A model generated the notes under the pieces. The model was not told where the DNA came from and did no database searches. It saw only the letters and a list, made by a program, of their open reading frames with translations. From NCBI GenBank assembly GCA_945863115.1, contig CAMAYZ010000002.1, forward strand, positions 62,001-126,000: 64,000 nt of DNA, read 5' to 3'. This stretch comes from Bifidobacterium breve (GTDB lineage: Bacteria; Actinomycetota; Actinomycetes; Nanopelagicales; Nanopelagicaceae). Positions within the stretch are counted from its first letter, which is position 1. Every line of letters begins with the position of its first letter. Shown here in pieces: positions 1-10,461 of this stretch. Position numbers and translations under genes: made by a program.

Positions 1-742
1 GTGAAAACTTTTGGGCAATTTCAAAAACTTTTGCTGTTGGGATTCTTGATAAATGAATTGAGTGGCGGTCATATTCGTTAAGGCCAAGTGCCGCTGCTGC
101 AACAGTTGTTGCGGTGCCTGCTACTGCAATTAAAGTTTTGGCTTCTTTAATTGGAACTATGTAAGCCGCTTCGGCAATTGCATCATCAATATCTTGAATC
201 GCTCTCTGAACGGCTAATGGATCTTGTGGGGCCTTATTTAAGTGGCGCTCGGACATACGGACACAACCAATGTTTACAGACTTTGCATATTGAACTTCTG
301 TTGTGCCGAGAACAAATTCGGTAGATCCGCCACCGATATCAACAACAAGATATGGGGATTCGGTGTGGACTAAAGCTTTTGTGGCTCCGATAAAAGATAG
401 TTCTGCTTCTTCGGTCCCGGGAATTACTTCAGGTTCGATACCAAGAATCTCACGCACACCATCAATAAATAAATCGCGGTTGCTTGCATCTCTTGTTGCG
501 GATGTTGCACAGAAGCGAATCTTTTCGACACCTTTGCTTGCAATGATTTCAGCATATTTTCTTGTTGCAGCGAGCGTGCGTTCAATTGCTTCAGGATCAA
601 ATTTTCCAGTTGCATCAACACCTTGGCCAAGGCGAACGATTTCCATTTCACGAGTAATTTCTTGAAAGTTATCGCCAGTGATGTTGGCGATTAAAAGGCG
701 GATGGAATTTGTTCCACAATCAATTGCTGCTACGCGACTCAT
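1..742 (-). CDS. ppx: Ppx/GppA family exopolyphosphatase, first paralogue (3' end outside window)
   Basis: This gene is missing from the ORF track because its stop lies beyond position 1. Reverse-strand translation from ATG at 742 gives MSRVAAIDCGTNSIRLL, the phosphate-1 motif of the ASKHA-fold Ppx/GppA family. It is followed by a conserved CATSATRDA block and the second phosphate motif DIGGGSTEF. About 247 codons are visible and stay open to the edge. The family hydrolyses terminal phosphate from polyphosphate or converts pppGpp to ppGpp; sequence alone does not say which. The start overlaps the DUF501 stop by four bases (ATGA), so it is the distal gene of the eno-ftsB-DUF501 run, an order also seen in mycobacteria. 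A second paralogue lies at about 48.3 kb. Family assignment is firm; substrate is open. Confidence 0.93.
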   Translation of the reverse strand, partial: MSRVAAIDCGTNSIRLLIANITGDNFQEITREMEIVRLGQGVDATGKFDPEAIERTLAATRKYAEIIASKGVEKIRFCATSATRDASNRDLFIDGVREILGIEPEVIPGTEEAELSFIGATKALVHTESPYLVVDIGGGSTEFVLGTTEVQYAKSVNIGCVRMSERHLNKAPQDPLAVQRAIQDIDDAIAEAAYIVPIKEAKTLIAVAGTATTVAAAALGLNEYDRHSIHLSRIPTAKVFEIAQKFS

Positions 743-1251
743 TTGTTTTCCTCTGTAGTTGCTTCACATGGATCACTTAGCCACCATTTTGGTAGCGCAG
801 CTAAAGCTTCATCGCCAAGCGGATTTACTCCAGGACCAGCACTAAGTGAATGAGCCACGAGTGAGTGCAAACATTTAACTCGATCTGGCATACCACCTGC
901 GGTAATTCCTTTTACTTCTGGAACATCTATTCCTAATTCATTTCGCGCTGTTTGGTATTGCTCGTGTGCACTTTGATATGCGGTGGCTAAATCTTTATCT
1001 GTGCCCAGGCGTTCCTGCATTTCAGCCATCATGCCCGTTGTTTCTAGAGTTGAAATCGCACCAGTCAACCGCGGGCAGGTTGCATAATAAAAAGTTGGAA
1101 ATGGTGTGCCATCTGAAAGTCTTGGTGGTGTCGCAACAACTGCTGGTTTTCCGCAAGGACAGCGATAAGCAATTGCGTGCACATCTCTTGGTGTGCGCCC
1201 GAGTTGAACTTGGATTACATCTAGATCTTCTTGCGTTGCCTTTTCGCTCAT
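739..1251 (-). CDS. DUF501 family protein
   Basis: This 170-residue protein matches the actinobacterial DUF501 family by eye. It has an early CPCGKP cysteine motif (about residues 31-36), the block TPFPTFYYATCPRL (about 49-62), an LExxGMMxEMQ segment, and a C-terminal part with VKCLHSLVAH and NPLGDEAL. The function is unknown; the clustered cysteines hint at metal binding, but that is inference. Its ATG overlaps the ftsB stop by four bases, and its own stop overlaps the ppx start in the same way, so the three are probably translationally coupled. The same ftsB-DUF501-ppx order occurs downstream of enolase in Mycobacterium and Streptomyces. Confidence 0.9.
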   Translation of the reverse strand: MSEKATQEDLDVIQVQLGRTPRDVHAIAYRCPCGKPAVVATPPRLSDGTPFPTFYYATCPRLTGAISTLETTGMMAEMQERLGTDKDLATAYQSAHEQYQTARNELGIDVPEVKGITAGGMPDRVKCLHSLVAHSLSAGPGVNPLGDEALAALPKWWLSDPCEATTEENK

Positions 1252-1643
1252 TTATTCACATTCGTTGTTGTGATTGATGCGATTAATCGACCATACCAAG
1301 GAAGACCATTTGGAATAAGCGTTGAAATTGGAGCGGCTGGGCCATCTGCCTCTTCATCGCTTTTTGGTGCATCAAGAACTATGTATTGGCGTTCGCCAGG
1401 AAAAACGAAGTGCAATCTTTGGCGGGCTTGCGTTGCTACATATTCTGGATCGTTCCATTTAGCTAATTCTTCACGAGCTTTTTCTAACTCGTTGTTGCTG
1501 TCATTTACCTGGGCGCGCAGTGCATTAATTTGCGCGCGTTGTGCGAAGTAATGCTGAAGGGGTGGGGCAAGAGTTATGGCAAAAATAAATGCAACAGTTA
1601 CGACCGCTAACCAGCGGGCTGAAGTGTTACTTTTCTTGGCCAT
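1248..1643 (-). CDS. FtsB/DivIC-like septum formation initiator protein
   Basis: This 131-residue protein has a short basic, Ser-rich N-terminus and one transmembrane helix (about residues 12-32, WLAVVTVAFIFAITL). A coiled-coil stretch follows (about 36-62, QRAQINALRAQVNDSNNELEKAREEL), then the family tail DPEYVATQARQRLHFVFPGERQYIVL. This is the usual layout of the bitopic divisome proteins FtsB/DivIC, which link FtsL and FtsQ at the septum. The C-terminus is Pro/Ala rich. It starts 11 bases after the eno stop and its stop overlaps DUF501. Family call is secure; the divisome role is from family knowledge. Confidence 0.9.
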   Translation of the reverse strand: MAKKSNTSARWLAVVTVAFIFAITLAPPLQHYFAQRAQINALRAQVNDSNNELEKAREELAKWNDPEYVATQARQRLHFVFPGERQYIVLDAPKSDEEADGPAAPISTLIPNGLPWYGRLIASITTTNVNK

Positions 1644-1654
1644 TTAGAACTTGA

Positions 1655-2941
<1,287 letters not shown>

Positions 2942-2976
2942 CTATTTTTGTGCTAATTCTAACTTGTTATTACTTG

Positions 2977-3630
2977 CTACTTTGCTTCATATTTCTTGAT
3001 TTGCTCGATGTAACCCTTGATTGCCGAGCGCAGCGCAGCTTCTGGATCGATATCTAGCGCAAGTGCCTGGTCAAGAATTCCGAGAAGCGCTTGACCTAAT
3101 TCTTTTTCAGTAGTTCCAGCCGATAATTTGAGTGGATGCTCGATTGCAATTTGATGGCCATATTTCTGAGCCCGGTAAATCAATTTAGTTGCAAGTGCCA
3201 ATGCCGGTTGCCCAAGTGGAACGCCTTCGGTTGCTGAGGTGCGTCCCTTTTCTGCTGCCTTCTGGGCTTCCCAATTCTCTAAAACTTCTGCGCTGCCCGA
3301 AACTTTAGTATCAGAGAAAACATGTGGATGCCTGCGCACTAATTTTTCAGCAACAGTTTTTGCCACATCTTCAACGCTAAATGGATCAGTTGGATGCTCT
3401 TCGGCCATTCGTGCGTGGAAAAAAACTTGAAGCAATACATCGCCAAGTTCTTCCCGCATTGCGGCGCGATCATTCTCTTCAACCGCTTCGATAAATTCGT
3501 AGGACTCTTCCAATAAATATTTCAGAAGCGATTCATGGCTCTGCTCAGCATCCCAAGGGCAGCCCCCTGGTGATCGAAGTTGATTCATTACTTCACGTAA
3601 AGCCTCAAGCTGTGAAGTTGAATCAGGCAT
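2977..3630 (-). CDS. mazG: MazG nucleoside triphosphate pyrophosphohydrolase
   Basis: This 217-residue all-alpha NTP pyrophosphatase carries the MazG motifs. SPGGCPWDAEQSHESL (about residues 19-34) is followed by LLEESYEFIEAVE and EELGDVLLQVFFHARMAEE, giving the EExxE...ExxD magnesium site. The family hydrolyses non-canonical or excess dNTP/NTP to monophosphate and pyrophosphate, cleaning the nucleotide pool or lowering ppGpp. Only one clear MazG domain is present, with a shorter helical C-terminal half (LATKLIYRAQKYGHQI) that resembles a reduced second repeat. It starts five bases after the lipoprotein stop and belongs to the mfd-lipoprotein-mazG run. Confidence 0.95.
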   Translation of the reverse strand: MPDSTSQLEALREVMNQLRSPGGCPWDAEQSHESLLKYLLEESYEFIEAVEENDRAAMREELGDVLLQVFFHARMAEEHPTDPFSVEDVAKTVAEKLVRRHPHVFSDTKVSGSAEVLENWEAQKAAEKGRTSATEGVPLGQPALALATKLIYRAQKYGHQIAIEHPLKLSAGTTEKELGQALLGILDQALALDIDPEAALRSAIKGYIEQIKKYEAK

Positions 3631-3635
3631 ATCGG

Positions 3636-4235
3636 TTACTTCTTAACTGTTGCGTTATCTTCAATTGGCCCGACGTTGCCGGTCGCATAATCCCAAACAC
3701 CGTAACGAGGATTGATTTCGACTTTCTGCTCCTTGGCCATTCCAATAATTAGTTTCTGAATACCGCTGCCATCAGTGCTTGTGTCGCCATTTGCTACGAG
3801 AGCTTCTCCTAATTTTTCAGCAAGAATTACAGTGCGGATGTAACGTTCAAAATCTCTTGGTGCAATCTGGGCTCCGACAAGTGAGAATGCCAGGCGGTCT
3901 TCGCCACCAATCTGCGAAATAATATCGGCACGACGTGTTGCTATTTCAGCGCCAGTTACCTTAACTTTAATTCGTTCTGCAATTTCATCAAATAAAACTG
4001 AGATGATGTGGAATCTAACTGCATTTATATTTAGCTCTTCGCCAGTAGCTAAAGTCAGCCCTGTTGTCTCGACTTTATTTCGCTCTTTAATTACTTCACT
4101 TACTGTTCCTTGCACGGTTGAAAGTGGAATCTCGGTCTTACCAACAGTTGCTGCTGAATTTGAACTTGAACATCCAGTTACTAGTAGAAGTAATCCGGCA
4201 CCAAGCACTGCAACTATCTTCTTAACGTTATTCAC
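3636..4235 (-). CDS. Lipoprotein with SurA-like N-terminal chaperone region
   Basis: I place the start at GTG 4235 rather than the track's TTG at 4250, because GGGGA sits four bases upstream of the GTG. This gives about 199 residues with a lipoprotein signal (MNNVKKIVAVLGAGLLLLVTGC; lipobox VTGC). The exported part (VGKTEIPLSTVQGTVSEVI, later FERYIRTVILAEKLGEAL) resembles the helical SurA N-terminal domain, without a clear PPIase domain. A likely role is folding or quality control of exported proteins at the outer face of the membrane (inference). It sits between mfd and mazG, where other actinobacteria also encode a SurA-like or LpqU-type lipoprotein. Confidence 0.78.
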   Translation of the reverse strand: MNNVKKIVAVLGAGLLLLVTGCSSSNSAATVGKTEIPLSTVQGTVSEVIKERNKVETTGLTLATGEELNINAVRFHIISVLFDEIAERIKVKVTGAEIATRRADIISQIGGEDRLAFSLVGAQIAPRDFERYIRTVILAEKLGEALVANGDTSTDGSGIQKLIIGMAKEQKVEINPRYGVWDYATGNVGPIEDNATVKK

Positions 4236-4256
4236 GAAATCCCCGTTCAAGTATTT

Positions 4257-7200
4257 TTAATTAAGCTTCTTAACTGGTGCAACGATTGAGGTTAGAACTT
4301 CGATCGTCCAAGGCAGAGCTGAAGTATCCCCTATCTCCCCACCAGCTATCCAATTTGGGGTGCTCGTTCGCGCAACTAATACGCTTGAAGTGGCCACTTT
4401 CACGATTGAGCCAGGATAAATCCGGTTTAATCTCATGACTGCCGAATCGGGCAGAGTCAATGGGGCCAATCGCAAAAACTTACCTTGAAGAACAACTTCG
4501 GTTAAACCAAAACTTTTGGCCATGGTTCGCAGATGTGCAACTGCCATTAAATTCATCGCATCTTCGGGCAGTGGTCCGAAACGATCAATAAGTTCAGCTT
4601 GAATTGCATCTAGATCTCCAGGGTTTTGCGCATCTGCCATTCTGCGATAAATATCAAGACGCAATCTTTCGGAAGCTAAATATTCGACTGGAATGTGCGC
4701 AGTAACGGGAAGTTCAACCTTGCACTCTTTAAATTTACCTTCATCTTCACTTGTTGGAACAAATCCAGTTTTATACTCTTCAACGGCTTCTCCCACCATG
4801 CGCATATATAAGTCAAATCCGACTTCAGCAATGTGGCCAGATTGTTCGCCACCTAATAAATTACCAGCACCACGAATCTCTAAATCTTTAAGTGCAACCT
4901 GCATGCCCGAACCTAGATCGGTATTTGTAGCAATAGTTGTGAGTCGATCATGTGCAACTTCAGTGAGTGGTTTATCTGCGTTGTATAGGAAGTAGGCATA
5001 TGCACGTTCGCGGGATCGGCCAACGCGTCCTCGAAGTTGATGTAATTGTGAGAGACCAAAAGTATCGGCGCGATCAACAATTAAAGTATTTGCATTTGGA
5101 ATATCAATTCCGCTTTCAATAATTGTTGTGCAAACCAAGATATCGAAATCACGTTCCCAGAATCCTAAAATTGCATCTTCTAATTCCCGCTCGCCCATCT
5201 GGCCATGAGCAACTCGAATCCGAGCTTCTGGAACTAATTTTCTAAGACGTTCGATAACGCCATCAATACTTTCGACTCGATTATGAATATAGAAAATTTG
5301 ACCATCACGCAATAGTTCACGGTGAATTGCAGCGGTAACTTGCTTGTCATCATATGGACCAACATATGTAAGAACTGGATGACGTTCTTCAGGCGGCGTA
5401 GTTATGTTCGACATTTCACGGATCCCGGTAATTGCCATTTCGAGTGTTCTTGGAATCGGAGTCGCAGACATCGAAAGCACATCAACGTTGGTGCGGGTCT
5501 TCTTTAACTCTTCTTTATGTTCAACACCAAAACGTTGCTCTTCATCAACAATTACAAGCCCTAAATCTCGGAACTCAACATCTTTCGAAAGCAAGCGGTG
5601 GGTTCCGATAACTACATCGATTGAACCAGTTTTAATTCCCTCAAGAATTTCTCTTCCCTCTTTAGGCGTATTGAATCGAGATAACCCAGCAACTTTTACT
5701 GGAAAACCGGTGTATCGATTATTGAATGTTGTTAGGTGTTGTTGAACTAAGAGCGTTGTTGGAACCAATACTGCAACTTGTTTTCCATCTTGAACTGCTT
5801 TAAATGCTGCGCGAATTGCAATTTCAGTTTTCCCATAACCAACATCGCCACAAACAATGCGATCCATCGGATGTGATTTTTCCATGTCAGCTTTAACTTC
5901 TTCAATTGTTGCAAGTTGATCTGTAGTTTCAACATAAGAGAACGCTGATTCAAGTTCGCCCTGCCAAGCAGTGTCCGGTGAGAATGCATATCCCGGCGCG
6001 CTCATTCGTGCGGCATAGAGTTGAATCAATTCAGCTGCGATCTGTTTAACTGCCTTACGAGCGCGACGCTTTGTGTTCTGCCAATCCGAACCACCGATGC
6101 GATTTACTGATGGGGCTTCACCACCCACATATCTAGTTATCTGCTCGAGAGTATCGGTTGGGACAAATAATCTATCTGCCGGTTGGCCACGTTTAGATGC
6201 AGCGTATTCAATTACTAAATATTCGCGAGATACACCGGCAACAGTTCGGTTTACTAACTCTAGATATTTTCCAACTCCGTGTTGCTCGTGCACAACGTAA
6301 TCGCCTGGACGCAATTCAATCGGATCAATTGCCTTCTTCCGCCTTGACGGCATTCGAGCCTGATCTTTACTTGATGTGCGCTGCCCAGAAATATCTTTCT
6401 CGGTTATCAGAGCAAACTTAATGCTGTGATTTATAAATCCATGTTCAATTGAACTTGTAACTACTTGAACAGCTTCCAATTCAGATTCTCGGAAGAGGGC
6501 TTGATAGCGCTCGAGAATTCCGACTCCACTTGCACTGAAAATTATTTGATAGCCGTCGGCTAACCAATTTGTAATATCTGCGATGGCACTTTCTAACTTC
6601 CCACCATAGATAGGAATCGCTAAATATTGCGCAAATGCACCTGCATCGGCTAAATCATCAGGATTTTGAGTGTAAGGATTTAGCGACCACAAACTTAAAT
6701 CAGCTTCGGTTATTTTCTCTAGCACTTCATCAAATGTGGAATATCCGCCGCTTGTAATTACTCCAGTTAAATCAATTGGTGCATTGGTTCCAAATGCCGC
6801 GTTGGACCAAGACGCTTCGAGAAATTCTTGATTAGTGGCTACTAAATCTGCAGCACGAGATTTGATTCGGGGTTGATCAATAATCACAACTTGGAAATTG
6901 TCTGGCAAGAATTCAATTAGATTTTTAAAACTAGGCTTTAGTAGCGCAGCGATAGATTCCATACCTTCAACACAAATGCCTTCACTTATCTTGCCTGCCA
7001 TTTCAGTAAGTTGTGGAAATTCTGCTGAAAGATAACGTGCTTTTTCTTTTACATCTTCAGAGATCAATAGTTCTCGTCCTGGATAAATAATCACTTCACT
7101 TTTTATAGCTGCATACGTCCGTTGATCAGAAACTTGAAAATACTGAATATCTTCGATTGCATCGCCAAAGAAATCTAAGCGGATTGGATGTTCGTGATCT

Positions 7201-7718
7201 GACGGAAATAAATCTAAAATTCCACCTCGAACTGCAAAGTCGCCGCGCTTTTCCACGAGGTCGGTTCTTGTAAAGCCAAAGTAAGAAAGTCTTTCAATAA
7301 GTTTGGCCATCGATACTTCTTTGTTCAGAGCTAAAGTGATTAGTTCTTCATCTAAAATGTCGCTAACGATTGGCTGCAGTGCGCCACGAATTGAAGTGAT
7401 AACAACTTTAGGTGGTTTAGAAGAATTAATTTGGTGCAAACCTTTTATTCGCGTTGTTACGGTGTCACTTTTTGGACTTAATCGCTCATGCGGAAGAGTT
7501 TCCCAAGCTGGAAAATCAATTACGTAATCACCGATTAGCGAACGAATTTCATCGCTAAGTTCATCTGCGATTCGAGTTGAAGGTGCAATAACTAGGAGCG
7601 GTGCATTTGTGCTCAAGTTTGCAAGCACATAAGAACGTAGCGAATTTATGCAGACGAGTTCACCACCAGCGAGAGGTGTGTTTATTGGCAGATCTGGAAA
7701 AGTAGATAGAAGTGTCAA
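4257..7718 (-). CDS. mfd: Transcription-repair coupling factor Mfd
   Basis: This 1153-residue protein has full Mfd architecture. It has an N-terminal UvrB-homology module, a CarD-like RNA-polymerase-interaction domain (about residues 475-550, RPGDYVVHEQHGVGKYLEL), then an SF2 translocase with Walker A GDVGYGKTEIAIRAAF, DEEQ box VDEEQRFGVEHKEELK, motif III SMSATPIPRTL and motif VI QLHQLRGRVGRS, and the TRCF C-terminal domain. It removes RNA polymerase stalled at DNA lesions and recruits UvrA. The TTG at 7718 is a credible start because GGGAGGAG lies five bases upstream. It heads the minus-strand run and is divergent from ppc. A photolyase encoded at 35-36 kb fits a sunlit habitat. Confidence 0.97.
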   Translation of the reverse strand: MTLLSTFPDLPINTPLAGGELVCINSLRSYVLANLSTNAPLLVIAPSTRIADELSDEIRSLIGDYVIDFPAWETLPHERLSPKSDTVTTRIKGLHQINSSKPPKVVITSIRGALQPIVSDILDEELITLALNKEVSMAKLIERLSYFGFTRTDLVEKRGDFAVRGGILDLFPSDHEHPIRLDFFGDAIEDIQYFQVSDQRTYAAIKSEVIIYPGRELLISEDVKEKARYLSAEFPQLTEMAGKISEGICVEGMESIAALLKPSFKNLIEFLPDNFQVVIIDQPRIKSRAADLVATNQEFLEASWSNAAFGTNAPIDLTGVITSGGYSTFDEVLEKITEADLSLWSLNPYTQNPDDLADAGAFAQYLAIPIYGGKLESAIADITNWLADGYQIIFSASGVGILERYQALFRESELEAVQVVTSSIEHGFINHSIKFALITEKDISGQRTSSKDQARMPSRRKKAIDPIELRPGDYVVHEQHGVGKYLELVNRTVAGVSREYLVIEYAASKRGQPADRLFVPTDTLEQITRYVGGEAPSVNRIGGSDWQNTKRRARKAVKQIAAELIQLYAARMSAPGYAFSPDTAWQGELESAFSYVETTDQLATIEEVKADMEKSHPMDRIVCGDVGYGKTEIAIRAAFKAVQDGKQVAVLVPTTLLVQQHLTTFNNRYTGFPVKVAGLSRFNTPKEGREILEGIKTGSIDVVIGTHRLLSKDVEFRDLGLVIVDEEQRFGVEHKEELKKTRTNVDVLSMSATPIPRTLEMAITGIREMSNITTPPEERHPVLTYVGPYDDKQVTAAIHRELLRDGQIFYIHNRVESIDGVIERLRKLVPEARIRVAHGQMGERELEDAILGFWERDFDILVCTTIIESGIDIPNANTLIVDRADTFGLSQLHQLRGRVGRSRERAYAYFLYNADKPLTEVAHDRLTTIATNTDLGSGMQVALKDLEIRGAGNLLGGEQSGHIAEVGFDLYMRMVGEAVEEYKTGFVPTSEDEGKFKECKVELPVTAHIPVEYLASERLRLDIYRRMADAQNPGDLDAIQAELIDRFGPLPEDAMNLMAVAHLRTMAKSFGLTEVVLQGKFLRLAPLTLPDSAVMRLNRIYPGSIVKVATSSVLVARTSTPNWIAGGEIGDTSALPWTIEVLTSIVAPVKKLN

Positions 7719-7841
7719 TTAATCTCCTCCCAGAACAACGCCAAAAGCCCCACATCCAATCTGGATGGGGGTGAATGGGGAAATTGTATTCAATGAATTA
7801 ATTCGTTTCGACCAGGCCGCAATACCTGTAATGATTAGCCA
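7719..7841. promoter_or_regulatory. Divergent mfd/ppc intergenic region with hairpin and palindrome
   Basis: These 123 bases separate the divergent mfd and ppc starts. They contain a strong imperfect inverted repeat at 7748-7771 (CCCCACATCCA / TGGATGGGGG, three-base loop, one bulge) and a perfect ten-base palindrome GAATTAATTC at 7796-7805. No T-run follows the hairpin, and neither gene ends here, so a terminator is unlikely. A 5'-leader structure for mfd or an operator is possible. The AG-rich Shine-Dalgarno of mfd lies at its edge. Confidence 0.4.
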
Positions 7842-10460
7842 GTGAGCGAGCAGACAACACAATTTCAGGCAGATGATGCCGGGCTTCGTGCTGATGTTCG
7901 CCGATTAACTGAATTATTAGGTGAATCGCTGGTTCGCCAAGAGGGCTCACAGCTAGTCGATTTAGTTGAGAAGGTTCGCAAGGCTGTTCGCGAAGGTGGC
8001 GGCGAAGAAATCTTGGAAAATATTTCGGTTGATGAGAGCGTGCAACTGGTTCGGGCATTTAGTAACTATTTCAATTTAGCAAACGTTGCAGAACAAGTGC
8101 ACAGAGCACGGGTTCTTGCAGATGAACGCAATAGCGGTGGTTCTTGGTTAACCAGAGCCGTTGATCGCATAATTGCAGTTCAAGCCGATACTAAAGAATT
8201 TACGAATAAAGATATTCAAGGCTGGATTGATAATTTCTCAGTCCGTCCAGTATTTACTGCGCATCCAACTGAAGCTGCCCGCCGTTCAGTATTGAGCAAG
8301 ATGAATTCAATTGCAGAACTGTTAGATCAGCCGGCAAGTGCAAGACGTGATCGCAGACTTTCTGAAACTATAGATCTGCTCTGGGAAACTGATGAACTTA
8401 GATTGGGACGTCCAGAACCGCTAGATGAAGCGACGAATGCACTTTATTATCTTGATGATTTATTTAGATTAACGATTCCTGAAGTATTAGATGATTTTGC
8501 TCATGAGCTAAAGCGTCTTGGTGTAACAGTTTCGCCAACCTCTCGCCCGCTAAGTTTTGGAACTTGGATTGGTGGCGATCGTGATGGAAACCCAAACATC
8601 ACGGCAAGTGTTACAACCGCGGCAATTACACTTCAAACCGGTCACTTTATTCGTGCGCTATCTGCATCACTTGATCAACTTCGCCAGGCACTTTCGGTAT
8701 CGACTCGGATTTCTGGAACAACTCCTGATTTAGATGCATCGGTTGCAAAAGATCTTGAATTACTACCAGAGATTGAAGAGCGCTTTCGTAGATTAAATAT
8801 TGAAGAGCCATATCGCTTGAAAGCAACTGCGATTCGTCATCGTTTGATTCTGACTCAACGCCGACATGCAGTTGGTGGCCCGCATGTTGCAGGGCGAGAT
8901 TATGAGAGCACTGCGCAATTATTGGCTGACTTAAACCTGATGCGCGATTCACTCCTGTCACATCGCGGAGAATTAATTGCGACTGGTTTACTTGAGCGAA
9001 TAATTCGCACGGTATCTAGTTTTGGTTTGACCCACGCAACAATGGATATTCGCGAACATTCTGATGCCCATCACCACGCACTTGCTCAAATAGAGAGTGT
9101 GGGACTGGAGAATTTACAGAACTTAGATGAAGCTGCCCGAAAAACGGTAGATACCTTCATCGCGATTCGGGATCTGATTGCAAAATTTGGTCCAGAGGTA
9201 ATTGAGACTTACATAATCTCTATGACCAAATCCCATAAGGATGTTTTAGCAGCTGTTGAACTATCACGAATTACTGGTCTCTTTGGCAAAGTTGGTTTTG
9301 CTCCACTTCTGGAAACTGTTGCTGAACTGCAAGCTGCTGACGTAATTTTAGATAATTTGTTAAGCGATAAGAGTTATCGTGAACTCGTTACCATGCGCGC
9401 AAATGTGCAAGAAGTAATGCTTGGATATTCAGATTCAAATAAAGATGCCGGTATTGCAACTTCACAATGGGAGATCCATAAAGCCCAACGAAAGTTGCGC
9501 GACGTTGCAATTAAGCATGGCGTAACACTTCGGTTATTCCATGGTCGTGGTGGATCAGTCGGTCGCGGTGGTGGCCCAACTTATGATGCGTTAATTGCAT
9601 TGCCGTGGGGATCTATCGATGGCCAGATAAAGATGACGGAGCAAGGCGAAGTTATAAGTGACAAGTATGCGCTTCCTTCATTGGCCCGCGAAAACGTTGA
9701 ACTTGCACTTGCCGCAGCTTTGGAGGCAACTGTTTTGAATCGTGGACCACGACAGAGTCCGCAAGCTCTTGCAAACTGGGGTTCCTGCATGGATGTAGTC
9801 AGTGAGAGTGCATTTAAAACTTATCGAAAGTTAATTGATCACCCAGAATTGCCAGCTTATTTTTACGCATCAACTCCGGTGGAACAACTTGGCGAAATGT
9901 TCTTAGGTTCAAGACCTTCACGCAGACCTGATGCGGCAAGTGGTTTATCTTCGCTGCGTGCGATTCCTTGGGTTTTTGGTTGGACGCAATCACGACAGAT
10001 TGTTCCTGGTTGGTTTGGAGTTGGCTCTGGATTAAAGGCTGCACGTGAAAGCGGTAAGTCAGAAGTGCTTGCAGAGATGTTAAAAGATTGGCACTTCTTC
10101 CGGACATTCATTAGCAATGTCGAAATGACGCTCGCTAAAACAGATTTAGTGATGGCCCGCAAATATGTTAAAACTTTAGTTGATCCATCTCTGCATCATT
10201 TCTTAGACACTATCGAAGCTGAATTTGAATTAACAAAGGCTGAAATACTTCTTTTAACTGCCAAGCAAGATTTACTTGGCGATCAACCAATTCTTGCTCG
10301 CACGCTGCAAGTTCGCGATGCTTATTTGGCGCCGCTGCACCTGCTGCAAATTACCTTGCTCCATAAAGTTCGAGGCGATGAGAACATTGATCCACTAATT
10401 CGTAGGGCGCTGCTTTTAACAATAAACGGTGTTGCTGCCGGCTTACGTAATACTGGCTGA
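7842..10460 (+). CDS. ppc: Phosphoenolpyruvate carboxylase
   Basis: PEP carboxylase makes oxaloacetate from PEP and bicarbonate, the main anaplerotic reaction feeding the TCA cycle. The 872 residues carry the catalytic-histidine motif TAHPTEAARRS (about residue 140), the lysine/arginine region MLGYSDSNKDAGI, and the glycine-rich loop FHGRGGSVGRGGGPT. The protein ends NGVAAGLRNTG as in the family. The GTG start encodes MSEQTTQFQ. An ATG eleven bases upstream is out of frame and stops after four codons. The upstream hexamer AATGAT is one mismatch from the leaderless pattern seen elsewhere here. The stop lies one base from the convergent pth stop. Confidence 0.97.
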   Translation: MSEQTTQFQADDAGLRADVRRLTELLGESLVRQEGSQLVDLVEKVRKAVREGGGEEILENISVDESVQLVRAFSNYFNLANVAEQVHRARVLADERNSGGSWLTRAVDRIIAVQADTKEFTNKDIQGWIDNFSVRPVFTAHPTEAARRSVLSKMNSIAELLDQPASARRDRRLSETIDLLWETDELRLGRPEPLDEATNALYYLDDLFRLTIPEVLDDFAHELKRLGVTVSPTSRPLSFGTWIGGDRDGNPNITASVTTAAITLQTGHFIRALSASLDQLRQALSVSTRISGTTPDLDASVAKDLELLPEIEERFRRLNIEEPYRLKATAIRHRLILTQRRHAVGGPHVAGRDYESTAQLLADLNLMRDSLLSHRGELIATGLLERIIRTVSSFGLTHATMDIREHSDAHHHALAQIESVGLENLQNLDEAARKTVDTFIAIRDLIAKFGPEVIETYIISMTKSHKDVLAAVELSRITGLFGKVGFAPLLETVAELQAADVILDNLLSDKSYRELVTMRANVQEVMLGYSDSNKDAGIATSQWEIHKAQRKLRDVAIKHGVTLRLFHGRGGSVGRGGGPTYDALIALPWGSIDGQIKMTEQGEVISDKYALPSLARENVELALAAALEATVLNRGPRQSPQALANWGSCMDVVSESAFKTYRKLIDHPELPAYFYASTPVEQLGEMFLGSRPSRRPDAASGLSSLRAIPWVFGWTQSRQIVPGWFGVGSGLKAARESGKSEVLAEMLKDWHFFRTFISNVEMTLAKTDLVMARKYVKTLVDPSLHHFLDTIEAEFELTKAEILLLTAKQDLLGDQPILARTLQVRDAYLAPLHLLQITLLHKVRGDENIDPLIRRALLLTINGVAAGLRNTG

Positions 10461-10461
10461 T

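Noticed and set aside
303-665. 120-residue plus-strand ORF and 75-residue minus ORF inside the left edge
   Set aside because: They lie within the reading frame of the partial Ppx/GppA gene on the minus strand, which has clear family motifs; these are shadow frames.
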